DNA from: Heloderma charlesbogerti
Taxonomy: Eukaryota > Chordata > Lepidosauria > Squamata > Helodermatidae
DNA: 64,000 nucleotides
Assembly (NCBI GenBank): GCA_026122225.1
Contig: JANEZZ010001903.1
Span: 372,001 to 436,000 of the forward strand
Direction: 5' to 3'
Both the position numbers and the translations under genes were made by a program. The notes under the pieces were generated by a model. That model had not been told where the DNA came from. It worked only from the letters and a program-made list of their open reading frames with translations, and did no database searches. This document shows, piece by piece, positions 12,936-29,800 of the stretch; position 1 is the stretch's first letter, and each line of letters opens with the position of its first letter.

Positions 12936-13270
12936 TCGCCGGCTGCAATAGCGCGGGGTGGCTTCTGTTCTCTAGCAGGCATAGAAGAGCTGCTCGAAAA
13001 GCAAACTCCCTTTCCCTCAGCAGCAGGTGACGAATGAGGGAGGAGCAGAGAGGCAGCGAGGCTGCTTCGCAGGGCTCCCCAGCCAGGTCTTGCCCCAAGA
13101 TCCGCGCTCGGTCTGTAATGGAAGTTGAGGTTCAGCGGGACTTACCGCCTAGGAACAGAGCAGCCAAACGTCGGCACCGTCAGGGTGGCCTCAGGTTCGT
13201 TCACTGGTTGAACAAATCACGGGTATCTTGAGCTCCGGCGGGAGGGTTCGGCTGCAGCCCCGTCAACGGC
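12936..13270 (-). promoter_or_regulatory. GC-rich block with a minus-strand donor site, possible alternative first exon
   Basis: GC-rich sequence with several CpGs. On the minus strand GGCG|GTAAGT at 13146/13145 is a consensus donor, so transcription starting near 13.2 kb could supply an alternative 5' exon for the leftward gene. It could also serve QPRT to the right, whose non-coding first exon was not found. Function is inferred. Confidence 0.25.
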
Positions 13271-13362
13271 CCGGTGGAACGCAGTGAGACTTCCTTCTGG
13301 ATAAACAGGCTCAGGACTGCGCCCACTAGGCGCTACCTCTTTGAACTGCCCAAACCCAGCAG

Positions 13363-13535
13363 CAGTGGAGGCTGGTGGCTCCAATGTCAGTGGGGCGGTA
13401 AATCCGCTCCGGGTTTGTCAGAACCAGTCAGAACTCTGCAGGAGCTTTGCACCTTAGGCAGCTCCTTTAGAGTTCTGACTGAACCCGGGAGCGGATTCAC
13501 TGCCTCATTGACATCGGAGCTACCAGCCTCCACTG
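13363..13535. mobile_element. Palindromic hAT-like MITE with perfect 8-bp target duplication
   Basis: The element starts CAGTGGAGGCTGGTGG and ends with the inverse, CCAGCCTCCACTG. The two halves form a long imperfect inverted repeat. It is flanked on both sides by CCCAGCAG (13355-13362 and 13536-13543), an exact 8-bp target-site duplication as made by hAT transposases. It has no coding capacity. Confidence 0.85.
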
Positions 13536-14639
13536 CCCAGCAGGCTCTGGTGGACGCAGCCCCTGACCTTCTCCTCCCTCTGCACGCATAGGAGGTATTT
13601 TTAAGATAATACACTGGCAATTCTGCATAGGAAGCATGTTTAGGATTGGACTATTATAGCCCGATCCCACGCATCTTACTCAGAAAGCAAGTCCCTCTAA
13701 ATTCAGTGAGGTTTACAGTGAAGTAAACGTGCCTAGGATTGCAACCATACCGCCTAATCCTATGGATTGAGTCCTGCAAAGTTTTGAGGAAACGTGCACC
13801 CTTAAGCAACAGCAGTAGGATTTGGGCACATTAAAAAGGAGAGATGAAACGTATCCGCACGGTCCTATTTTCTAGGCATGTAGGGATCTGTTTTCCCTCA
13901 TCTACATGGCCAACACAGCTGGTATAGCTTGCTTTGCCTTTACAGTAATGTTATTGGTCAATTCAGCTGAATAGCAATTGAGTGGGCGCTCTGCCTGGGC
14001 CCTGGTCTAGGAGAGGCTGTTTATAACAGAAGAAGCAAGGGTCCAAAGTGCCAAAAATCCTCATCGCAGCCGTAATCCCACCCCTCACTGTTCAGCCTCC
14101 CACCCCTCAGGAATTCAGGAAATTTGCCTTGTGCAAACCAGTTGGGCAAGAGGGAAAAAAATGCAGACACACATTTCTGAGCCTGGATCTTCAGGTAAGA
14201 TCGTCTTTTAAATAACTTCCTCTTAATACGTCTGGAATCCCTACACAATTGTAGGGGCGGGGGGTGTGGAATCACAGAATAAAAACCAAGAAGTGCAGAA
14301 AAGTGGCCTTGTTTGGTCTCCTACTTAGTTAAGTGGAAATCCAGCGGGTTTTTCTTCTTGGGTGTGGGGGAAGTTTATCTTGTTTAATACGTTGCTTTAA
14401 AAGAGAGAGTTCCTTTCATGGTTTTGGCTCTGAAGTCTAGAAACACAGACACCCCCCTCTAGCATAAGCTTGTCATGGGACTGGAGGTGGCCTTTCAAGG
14501 TATCCTCTTTTAGGAGTTTTGGTAGAAACCATGGAATCATGTAACCACTTAGAAGACAAAAATTGCAGCCAGACCCAACTGTGGGTTGTTTAAACGTACA
14601 GACTGGGTCTTTTGAGTCACTACTACCCTGTGATTTTTT

Positions 14640-14755
14640 ATAATAATAAAGATAAAGATAATGTGTGCTCCCTAATAATAAAGATAATGTGTGCTCCCTA
14701 ATAATAAAGATAATGTGTGCTCCCTAATAATAAAGATAATGTGTGCTCCCTGCTT
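14640..14755. repeat. 26-bp tandem repeat, about four units
   Basis: The unit TAATAATAAAGATAATGTGT plus GCTCCC is repeated head to tail four times. The units are nearly identical, so the expansion is recent. Confidence 0.9.
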
Positions 14756-16449
14756 CCCGCAGCAGTGAGAAATAGTGCTTCTAATATTTGGTTTCTTTTG
14801 GGAGAGAGCACACTGGGGGCTTATGACACTTTTGTAATAATTTCTTTACAACCGTGGCTCTCAACCTGTGCCTTTTCCTGGAGGGGAGGGGTTACAGAAT
14901 GAGGGACTCCCCCCCCCCATTGCCAGAGGCTTCCCCCGCCTTTCCCTGGGTTAATAGTACACCATCACTGTTGTCCAACTCCTTTAAGAGACTACATACA
15001 CTAACAGCAAACACATTCTTCAAGTGTGGATCCTGATTTAGCCGAAACAGCACCATCTATGCACAAGGCAGAGGTATTAGCAGGCTCAGGGAACCCCAAA
15101 GTTTACAGAAGTACAAAAATCTTTCAAAAAAAAGATTACAGGAAGAATGACCCCCCCACACACACACAAGAAATGAGCATGGGTAGTTGCCACAGAATGC
15201 TAATTGACTGGGGTGGGCAGGGGGAAAAGAGAAAATGCAATGGAGTGCTGTAGAAAAGGGCATGGCTGGCTAATTAGCTGGCAGGAGACCAGACATTTTG
15301 TTGCTGGCCCCACTTGTATATCTATATCAACATCAGAGATGAAAAATAAAATGTAAACTTAATGTTAACTACTGGTCCAAGGCTTGGGTTTTTGTTTTAG
15401 AAGAGGGAAATAGGGCTCAGAAGGTGGAATCAGCTTACAGGCGGGTCCCACTAAAAAACGTTTGTGAAGCACTGATCTGCAAATATTGTCTTGCTGCAGT
15501 GGTGCTGGGACAGTATTATAGTGATCCAGTCCAGACCAAGTGGAAAAGCAAGGTCAATATGCATTCCAAAGTCAAGCACAGGGAGATCCAGAGAAGAGCA
15601 GGGAAATACAAAGCAGGAGCCAGTACGCAGATGTTTCAGTTCCTGGAACTAAAGGCTTTTAAGCCAGAGCCTTCAGACCCCCATCTAGAGCACAGCTGCA
15701 GACCACTGGTGCCACCTGAGGCAAGGTTTACCTGTGACCAGGCCTTTCTCAAGAGTAAACCTTTACTCACAAGGAATCCCTATTCCTCAGGCAGGCACTT
15801 CTGTGTCTGGCAGCTGGCTGAGCCTTGACCTTTAGACGTCTGCACCCTGTGGCTTAGTGCCGCTTGCCATCTGCCTCTGAGTCTGAGAGGGGGCTAACTA
15901 TGTCGTGACAGGGTCGACAGCTGTCTCCTGGGAGGGCCCCAGGTCCCGGCCAGTTCGCCTCAAGGCCCCCAGACACAGGCAGCTCCTCTGAGATGCTTGG
16001 CTCCATGGGTGGGCTCCAGCTCATCATCCAAAGAGAAGTTCTCCAGAGAGGACAAACATACAAGTAGAGCAAACAGCATAAGCACAAGTGAAGACAGGCA
16101 GCCTAAGCCAACACAGGCAACGTGTGGACACCTTTCTTGGTGCCTGGCCCCTCCCACTTAAAAAAAATTAACAAATTTTCTTACTGGCCCTGTGAAATAT
16201 TGTTGTGAAACAGGTTTCTGTTGGTGCTGAAAAGTGTATCTTCGAAGGAGTTGTTTAGTGTGTTAGGGCTCAGACCCCACCTCTTCCATGTACTCAGTCC
16301 TTTGGACAGGTGACTTGTCCTTTGTGAGTAGGCACTCCTCCCATGGCAGCCATTTTGTGGTGGTGCCCAGGACAGTTTCTCAAATGGTCAGTTGTGCCCA
16401 AGGGCCAGGGCCAGCCCAAGACATTTTGCTGAGGCAAAGGACAAAATGG

Positions 16450-16671
16450 TGTCTAGAGTGTTGGGACTGGGAGCCGGGAGATCCAGGTTCTAGTCCCCAC
16501 TCAGCCATGGAAGCTCACTGGGTGACTTTGGGCCCATCACAGACTTTCAGCCCAACCTACCACACAGGGTGGTTGTTGTGAGGCTAAAATGGAAGAAGGA
16601 TTATGTACGCCGCCTTGGGTTTCTTAAAAAAAGAGGGGAAAGGGTGGGATATATATGTAATAAATAAATAT
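16450..16671 (+). mobile_element. tRNA-derived SINE (Sauria-like)
   Basis: Contains a tRNA-like head (TCTAGAGTGTTGGGACTGGG, then a B-box-like AGGTTCTAGTCCCC), the body CTGGGTGACTTTGGGCC, and an ATAAATAAATA tail. Other copies lie at 48.5, 49.2 and 53.7 kb. Confidence 0.8.
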
Positions 16672-17468
16672 ACAAAAGCTGACTGGAGTGGCAGATGAGT
16701 CTGTCTTCCACACTAATGATGGGACAACATTCTCCACAGAACTTGAAGGAAGCAGGCTAACTTAGAGGGTGCAGAGTGGGCTGCAAGGCACACTGTTCTC
16801 TCCATGAACGAGTTGCTGCTGCCTCCTAGCATCCGCTGCCTGAGGTGACTGCCCGACCCTGCCTAATGGTAGGGTCAGCCCTGCCAAAGGCCCCAAAAGG
16901 TTGCCTACCCCTGGCATGAGCAATCGTTCAGCAAAGTCCAAGTCTCCTTCTCGTCCAAGTCTTTCAGCAAAGTCCAAGTCTCCTTCTCCACACTCTGATG
17001 GTTTTCTCCTTCAAAGAACTTGAGAGAGATCTCCAGGTATCAGGAGACCATTTCCTAACAGTTCGCTCCTACAAAGAGTTATGATTGGAGCAGCCACTCT
17101 GGGCTATAAACCAGCAATTTACCATACAAAAGATGTGGTCAGGCAGCAAGGCCATAACCCTGTTATACAACCATGTATGGCTTGGTGGCCCCGCCAGCAA
17201 AGTGGAGAGTTGGTCCTTCGTAGTCTCCAGCCATACAAGGACCCAGCATAATCACATGCCTCATTTTGGGGGTTTTCAGGCAGTTGTTGGAGGATAGTCT
17301 CAAAATAAATCAGTGCACCCTAATTCACCCAGCAGGAGCAGGTGCTGTAAGACATGAGCTAATAAGCTGAACCACTAATTCCTACCATTAGGTGGCACCA
17401 TTAGTTTCTTGGAGTTTTGTCTGGTATATCTTTGCCAACATCTCTATGGTTTCTTCTCCCCAGTCTTC

Positions 17469-23728
<6,260 letters not shown>

Positions 23729-23814
23729 GTCCCCAAGATGGGAGAGCCAGTCCCGGTAAAATCGGTGGAAGGTTTATTGTTGAGTGAGGCATGGAGGATG
23801 GGGGAATGCCTTCC

Positions 23815-23912
23815 TTAACCTGATACTCTCCAGATGTGTTGGACTACAACTCCGACTGTCCCCATTGGCCTCCTAGCCAGGGATGACATCTGGAGGGCAC
23901 CAGGTCGGCAAA
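23815..23912. mobile_element. Palindromic MITE (CCAGATGTGTTGG family) in the QPRT 3' UTR
   Basis: CCAGATGTGTTGGACTACAA followed by the shortened inverse ACATCTGGAGGGCACCAGG. It lies between the stop codon and poly(A) signal of QPRT, so it is probably transcribed. Confidence 0.6.
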
Positions 23913-24271
23913 TGCTGGTGTACTGGTTTTGCCAAGTACCAACCTGAGTATCATGCCTGCACCTTTCAAAGGACCAGAACAAGGGGGCAGGATTAAGTGG
24001 CTTTGTTTCAGTCAGGTTGCCCCACCAGTCCCTCTGCCTGTTCTCTCCCCGGCCCCCGGGACTTGCCTGGAGTGGATGGAGGGCAGGCAAAGGGACCAGT
24101 GGAGCAACAGGAACACGGAGGCCACCATGGCTGCCTCTGCTCTTGTAGCTTCGCACTTCTTGAAGATATAGGTGTGGTCTCTGGCTCTCAACTGGCAACT
24201 TTAAAAAATGTGTGATCTTTTCCAGCTGTGCCTCTTCAGCTCCTGCTGCTGGCCGTTTTGGTCAGCTAGCC

Positions 24272-24277
24272 AATAAA
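24272..24277 (+). terminator. QPRT: Polyadenylation signal of QPRT
   Basis: AATAAA 544 bp downstream of the QPRT stop codon. No earlier canonical hexamer was noted on this strand. Confidence 0.6.
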
Positions 24278-24400
24278 ACACTCATTAAAAAAAAAAGTAT
24301 TTCATTGTTATCGATTTTGTCACCTGCCCAATCCAGTATTATTTTTTCTGAATGCTCTCAGGGACTCCTCCCCCCAGTATGCCCAGCCCACTTGGTGGGA

Positions 24401-24403
<3 letters not shown>

Positions 24404-24441
<38 letters not shown>

Positions 24442-24530
24442 GGCAGAAAAGAAGAGAGGAAGGGAGAGAGAAGAGGATGGCAGAAAGGGGAAAAGGAAGT
24501 GGCAGAAAGAGGGAAAAGTGGTAGTCCCAG
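24404..24530. repeat. Purine-rich GA tract
   Basis: (GA)n of about 30 bases followed by 90 bases of GA-rich imperfect repeat. Long frames through it are composition artefacts. Confidence 0.85.
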
Positions 24531-25270
24531 CCACTTTTGCTTCTGGCCCCACCCACCATTGGCTTCATCCCCAGTTGCTGCCAGCATGCGGCCCTGTTGT
24601 CTAAGCTGGGCTCTCAAAACACCCATGCGCACCCTCCCCAATAATCCTGCTCTTCTCACAGTAGGGCACCCCTCAAACCGTTCTGTCTTCTACTGCACCC
24701 CTCTTGCTACTCCATTGCATTCTCCAGCACTACCATACTTCCCCTGTCAAAGACCAACTCTCACTGCTTCACAGCTCCTCCAGCTATAACTGAAGGCTTC
24801 CTAAACCTTTTGCCAAATGTACCAAATTCCAGAAGAAGCCGTAGCAAGGCTCCGACCCAGTTCTCCAAAGGATCCCAGCACGTGTTTCCCTGTTGCCAAA
24901 GATCATGATAGCACTCTGTGACAATTCCTTCCAGAACTTCTGGATTCCATGCCCCAAATCCCACTATGCCCATATGTGAACAGTGCAAAGGTAGAGGGGA
25001 AAACACCTGCCCCCCCCCCACCTTAGTCTCAGATTGGAGATAGCAGTAGGGAAGCAGGGCAGACTGGGTCCCTTTTTCTGTGCTGTTCCAGAATGGGGGG
25101 GGGAGGTGATGTCAGGAGGCAGGACCACACCCCCTGTTGTGACATCAGGGGTGAGGCCACACCCCCTGACATCGTCTGGCCCACAGCAGGCAATTTGGCC
25201 CCACAGCACAAAATAGTTCTGCACCCCACTTTAATCCCTGCTGGTTGTGAAAACAGTTCATAAGTTAAAG

Positions 25271-25585
25271 CAGGGGTGAGCAACCAGCAGCCCTCAGCCT
25301 AATTTCAAAAGGCCTCTGCAAGCGATCAGTTCAGACCTCTGCTAAGAGCCATCTGTCCCTCCCTTGCCAGCATCCTCCTGGGGAAGGAAGGAGGGGAGAG
25401 AAAAGGGGCGGCAGAAGGAGAGAAAGAGAAAATGGATTGGTGGACAGAGGAATAGAGGGAGGGAGGGCGGGAGGGAGAGAGAAGGGGTGGCCTTGCCCAC
25501 AGTTGGCACTAGCATGCAGCCCCCGAAAGATTGCAGTCCTCCTGAGGGAATGCAGCCCTCAATAGAAAAAGCTTCCCCACCTCTG
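25271..25585. mobile_element. hAT-like nonautonomous element, CAGGGGTG ends
   Basis: Starts CAGGGGTGAGCAACCAGC and ends TTCCCCACCTCTG. Flanking 8-mers AGTTAAAG (25263-25270) and AGTTAATG (25586-25593) agree at 7 of 8. The interior is GA-rich. Confidence 0.7.
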
Positions 25586-25646
25586 AGTTAATGCATGTTA
25601 ATGGGTTTATTAAACAAATTCATGTGAATACCACCCAGGGGTATTA

Positions 25647-25832
25647 AGAATCATAGAATAGTAGGGTTGGAAGGGGCCTACAAGGCCATCAAGTCCAACC
25701 CTGTGCTCAATGCAGGAATCCAAGTCAGAGCATCCCTGACAGATGGCTGTCCAGCCTTACCTTGAATGCCTCCAGTGTGGGAGAGCCCACCACCTCCCTA
25801 GGTAATTGGTTCCATTGTCGTATTGCTAGGTA
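25647..25832 (-). mobile_element. CR1 LINE, 3' fragment
   Basis: Reverse complement of the CR1 3' end: ATAGTAGGGTTGGAAGGGGC, then GATGGCTGTCCAGCCTTACC. Short 5'-truncated copy between QPRT and MYLPF. Confidence 0.85.
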
Positions 25833-26266
25833 TGTATGGGGCCCAGTGAGGGGTCTGAAAATATCTGATATCTATGGCATTACTGAAGCTAAACAGAGTG
25901 TGTGAGGCTGATCAGGGATCTGGATGGGAGGCTGCCGGAAGCCCTATGTAAGAGCAGGGATATAAATGACTAAATTAATGCACAAGTGAAGCCACCTTAT
26001 TAGCCCCATAACTCAATTACAGAAATCTAATTTGATTAATCATATGGGTTTTAGTCGATGTATCCATTGATTAAATTTGGGAAGCCCACTTCCTTTGCGT
26101 TTAGATAATGGATGATGCATATATTGTACCTGGCATCTTCTTCGAAGAGGCACGATGGAAGGAATGCTGCTTTAAGGCTATGCTTGCCATCTGTAGTTTT
26201 TAAAAGTACATGTACTAAACATAATGTCTTTTTTTTTAATCTGCCCACTTACAAAAGAATAATTTA

Positions 26267-26397
26267 GGACACATTCCTGTGCATCCTTAGACAGAAAAGA
26301 AGGCCTACTACTCCCAGCATGCCCCAGCTAGCAGGGCTGGCTGGGGCATGCTCAGAGTTGTAGGCTTTTTTCTGTAAACATGCATAGGATTGCAACT
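26267..26397. mobile_element. Harbinger-like palindromic MITE
   Basis: Inverted arms around CAGCATGCCCCAGCTAGC; the right end is GCATAGGATTGCAACT; TTA on both flanks (26264-26266, 26398-26400). Confidence 0.65.
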
Positions 26398-26649
26398 TTA
26401 ACAGATCAATCGACTAAACCAGTCTTCTTCAGCTTCGTGACCTCCGGCTGTATTGGACTACAGTTCCCACTAGTTGTAGTTCAAGACATCAAGTTCAGGA
26501 ACCAGAATATACATTGGGATTTTTAAAAAAAAACATTGATGGGAACGTGGCCACCTTACAAACCCATTCTAGGCATATCTGTATTTCATATTGTGAGAAG
26601 ACAGACAGACTGTAACAACTGGGGCATTAGAAACAGAGCTGTCCTCGTT

Positions 26650-26655
26650 TTTATT
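26650..26655 (-). terminator. MYLPF: Polyadenylation signal of MYLPF
   Basis: AATAAA on the minus strand, about 240 bases after the MYLPF stop codon. Confidence 0.6.
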
Positions 26656-26896
26656 AAGACATTTTACGGAAGAAGGTCCCGGTTAGGTTAAGACTAGTTG
26701 AGGTGGGCAGAGGTTGGCTTTGGGGGGTATAATTTTCCTCCCCAAATCATCATAATAGTAATAAATAACAGATTGACATGTATATTGTTGGGGTACAAAA
26801 ATGAGTGGATCACTAGGGACCAGCTTAAGGGAAACTCCCCAGCCTGGGGGTGTTTGGGTGTATTCCCCCACAAAGCAAGGGTAGAAAACCCGGAGT

Positions 26897-29800
26897 TTAT
26901 TCCCCTTCCTTGTCCTCTCCATGTGTGATGACATAGCAAATGTTCTTGTAGTCGACGTTGCCAGCTACATCTGGAGGGAAGGCATGCCACATGTTCTTGA
27001 TCTGGTAGAGAGAGGAGAGGGTTAAGGTGAGAGGTGGACAGATTTTTGAATCCGTTTCCCTTCCCAGGAGCAAAAAAACACAGTATAATCCATTTCAGTA
27101 AATGTACTGGCATTTTAAAAATGCAGGTAACTAAGAAGGTGGAAGTAGAGAGCGAGGAATTTAGGAGCAAAGAGGTTGATGATGATAAGCAGGGATATTT
27201 ATTTTACAACTGCTGTTGCTACTCCGACTCCATCTCTGCCAACCTCATCAACTGCTTTCCATTTCTGCAATGGAAATTTAGCATTTAAACTACCCAATCA
27301 GGACTGAGCTGCTGTGTTGTAGGCCACTGGGGAAGGAGGAGGTAGTTTCTTGATAGAAAACTCTTAACTGACCATAGTTTTCTGTGAGGGCTACAACTCT
27401 AAACACAGATCTCTAGAACTGTGAGAGCACAAGCCTGCATAGACACTGCATGTTTCAGGCTGGGACCTACGTTTGGAAATGGGTTACAATTACTCCATGG
27501 TGACAGAAAAACTCTCTGCACGTGCTCCGAAGCATTTCATTCTTTGACAACTGAAAAAAAGATTTCAGAACACAGCCCTGGCCTCAGCTCAGATTAAACC
27601 CTGCACGTATTCAAAATCAGTTTGGCAAATCAATGACATGTATGCAGGTATACCTGGCATAAATATAACCAAATTTAATATTCTACCCTGAGCATAATAT
27701 TCTAGCTTTTGCAGAAGTTACATTTATTTTTTGGCAAGGAACAGCACATGGCAGAAGACCAATTGATAAGACAGGCATGGGGAGGAGGAATACTGGTGAG
27801 TGAGGAAAGGACTGGGACAACAGCATGATGCAGGGAAGTTCCCTTACCTCTTCATGAGTGAACCGGTCACACTGGGTGGTCAGGAGTTCTTCCAAGCTGT
27901 AGTGAGGCAAAAAGAATGGGGTGTGTGAAATATTTGTGACCCCCTATTAGATTGTTCCCAAACACTCAAATCCCGGGAAGTACTAGTTCCCCTCTACTCA
28001 GCACTGGTTAGGCCTCATCTGGAGTACTGTGTCCAGTTCTGGGCACCACACTTTAAGAAGGATGCAGACAAACTGGAGAGGGTTCAGAGGAGGGCAACAG
28101 AGATGATCAGGGGACTGGAAACAAAGCCCTATGAGCAGAGACTGACAGAACTGGGCAAGTTTAGCCTTGAGAAGAGAAGACTGAGGAGATAGGATAGCGC
28201 TCTTCAAGTACTTGAAAGGTTGTCACAGAGAAGAAGGCCAGGATCTCTTCTTGATCATCCCAGAGTGCAGGACATGGAATAATGGGCTCAAGTTACAGGA
28301 AGCCAGATTCCGGCTGAACATCAGGAAAAACTTCCTGACTGTAAGACCAATACGACAATGGAACCAATTACCTGGGGAGGTGGTGGGCTCTCCCACACTG
28401 GAGGCCTTCAAGACGAGGCTGGACAGCCATTTGTCAGGGATGCTCTGACTTGGATTCCTGCATTGAGCAGGGGGTTGGACTCGATGGCCTTGTAGGCCCC
28501 TTCCAACCCTACTATTCTATGATTCTATACTATTCTATGATTCTACTCCACTTTGCGTAGCCTCTGATTCTGGAGAACTTCCGCGCCACAATCGCTTCTC
28601 ACACAGACACACACCACATCCACTCATGCACACACACACTGTCTTGCACAAGCTCAAAGCCCCTACTGACAGAAATATTTTTGTTTGGAAATATTAGTTG
28701 CTATTCAGCAACGACCACACTTGCAAAATGGGGCCTTTTCATAGACAACAAGCCCCACCTTCTTTGAATCCCAGTTTTGCAAGAACTTTAATCCCACAAC
28801 ATGCATATATCTACACCACCGATTCAGGGCTGGCATCAAAGGTAGGCATCGTCTGCCTAGGGCTCAAACCTAGCAGGGGCCCTCACTCCTCCTCTTCACC
28901 GCTGCAACCTGCTTGTTCCCTGGCTCTCTGCCTGTCAAGCAAGCAGGTGGTAGCAATGGTGAGAAAGAGGAGGAGGAGCAAGAGCTCCTGCTGAGGGTGT
29001 CTTGCCCAAGGGTCCTCAAAAACCTGGAGCCGGCACTGCACACATTTAACTTTCCTCATGGAATGGTAGCTTTATGAGGAGGACTACAGATCTCTTAAGA
29101 CAAATCTCAAAACCATCAACAATGTTAGTCTAGCTACCAGAGTTTTTTGAAAGGAAGTCATGACAATTATATTAGAATAAAACAGGTGGTAGAAGTTTGT
29201 AGTCCAGTCATGTGTCCAGTGTATCGTCTGGGAGACAATGTGATGGTGCAGGCGTAAAAGCCAGTACATGGTTTGCCTCTCCAGTCCAAGCCTTGGGCTT
29301 GCACATTCCTTCCTCTACTCACATACTTGGATTCTCTCTCTGACTTCTGGTTTTGGGCCAACCATAGTTGGCTTTCACATATCAATCAGTAAACTATGGT
29401 TTGCATTTACCCTCCAAACCAGAACTGGAAAATCACCTCAAACTGATTCTGGTTTAGAGGGTAAGCGCAAGCCACAGTTTGCCAATTAGAATGTAACGGC
29501 AAACCACGGTTTACTTGAACAAGCAAGTCAGGAAGGGGAATTGGAGCTTGTGACTGGAGGACGGGGGAATATGTGAACCCAAGGACAACCAAATCATGGT
29601 TCAGAGTTACACGCGGACCAGCCCAGTACCTCCATTGGAAGTGAGTTGGGGTAGATACTCACAATTGCTTCTTGACAGTGCCCTTGCCCTCAGGGTCCAA
29701 GACTTTGAAGGCGCCAATGATTACATCCTCGGGATCAGCACCTGGCAGGACGAAGGGGGAGTGGCAGTGAGAGATGGGGACATGCCATCAAGTAGGGAAG

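Larger units (their letters stand above)
13544..17463. other. Intergenic region upstream of QPRT
   Basis: No gene supported. Contents: a short repeat related to 'AGGATTGCAACC' elements at about 13657-13745, a 26-bp tandem repeat (14640-14755), an open but unrecognised stretch at 15424-15828, LTR-like GC-rich sequence at about 15840-16150, a SINE (16450-16671), and a hAT-like remnant near 16810-16890. QPRT's non-coding first exon, if there is one, should lie here or in the GC-rich block to the left; I could not place it. Confidence 0.4.

Noticed and set aside
15424..15828. 134-codon open frame
   Set aside because: No recognisable domain, no splice sites, and the surrounding text looks like dispersed repeat; not strong enough for a gene call.
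17409..17468. Longer N terminus for QPRT from an upstream in-frame ATG
   Set aside because: A good acceptor ends at 17463 and the known N terminus starts at the ATG at 17469; the upstream part is intron.
24212..24789. Plus-strand frames rich in RERERE
   Set aside because: Produced by the GA microsatellite.
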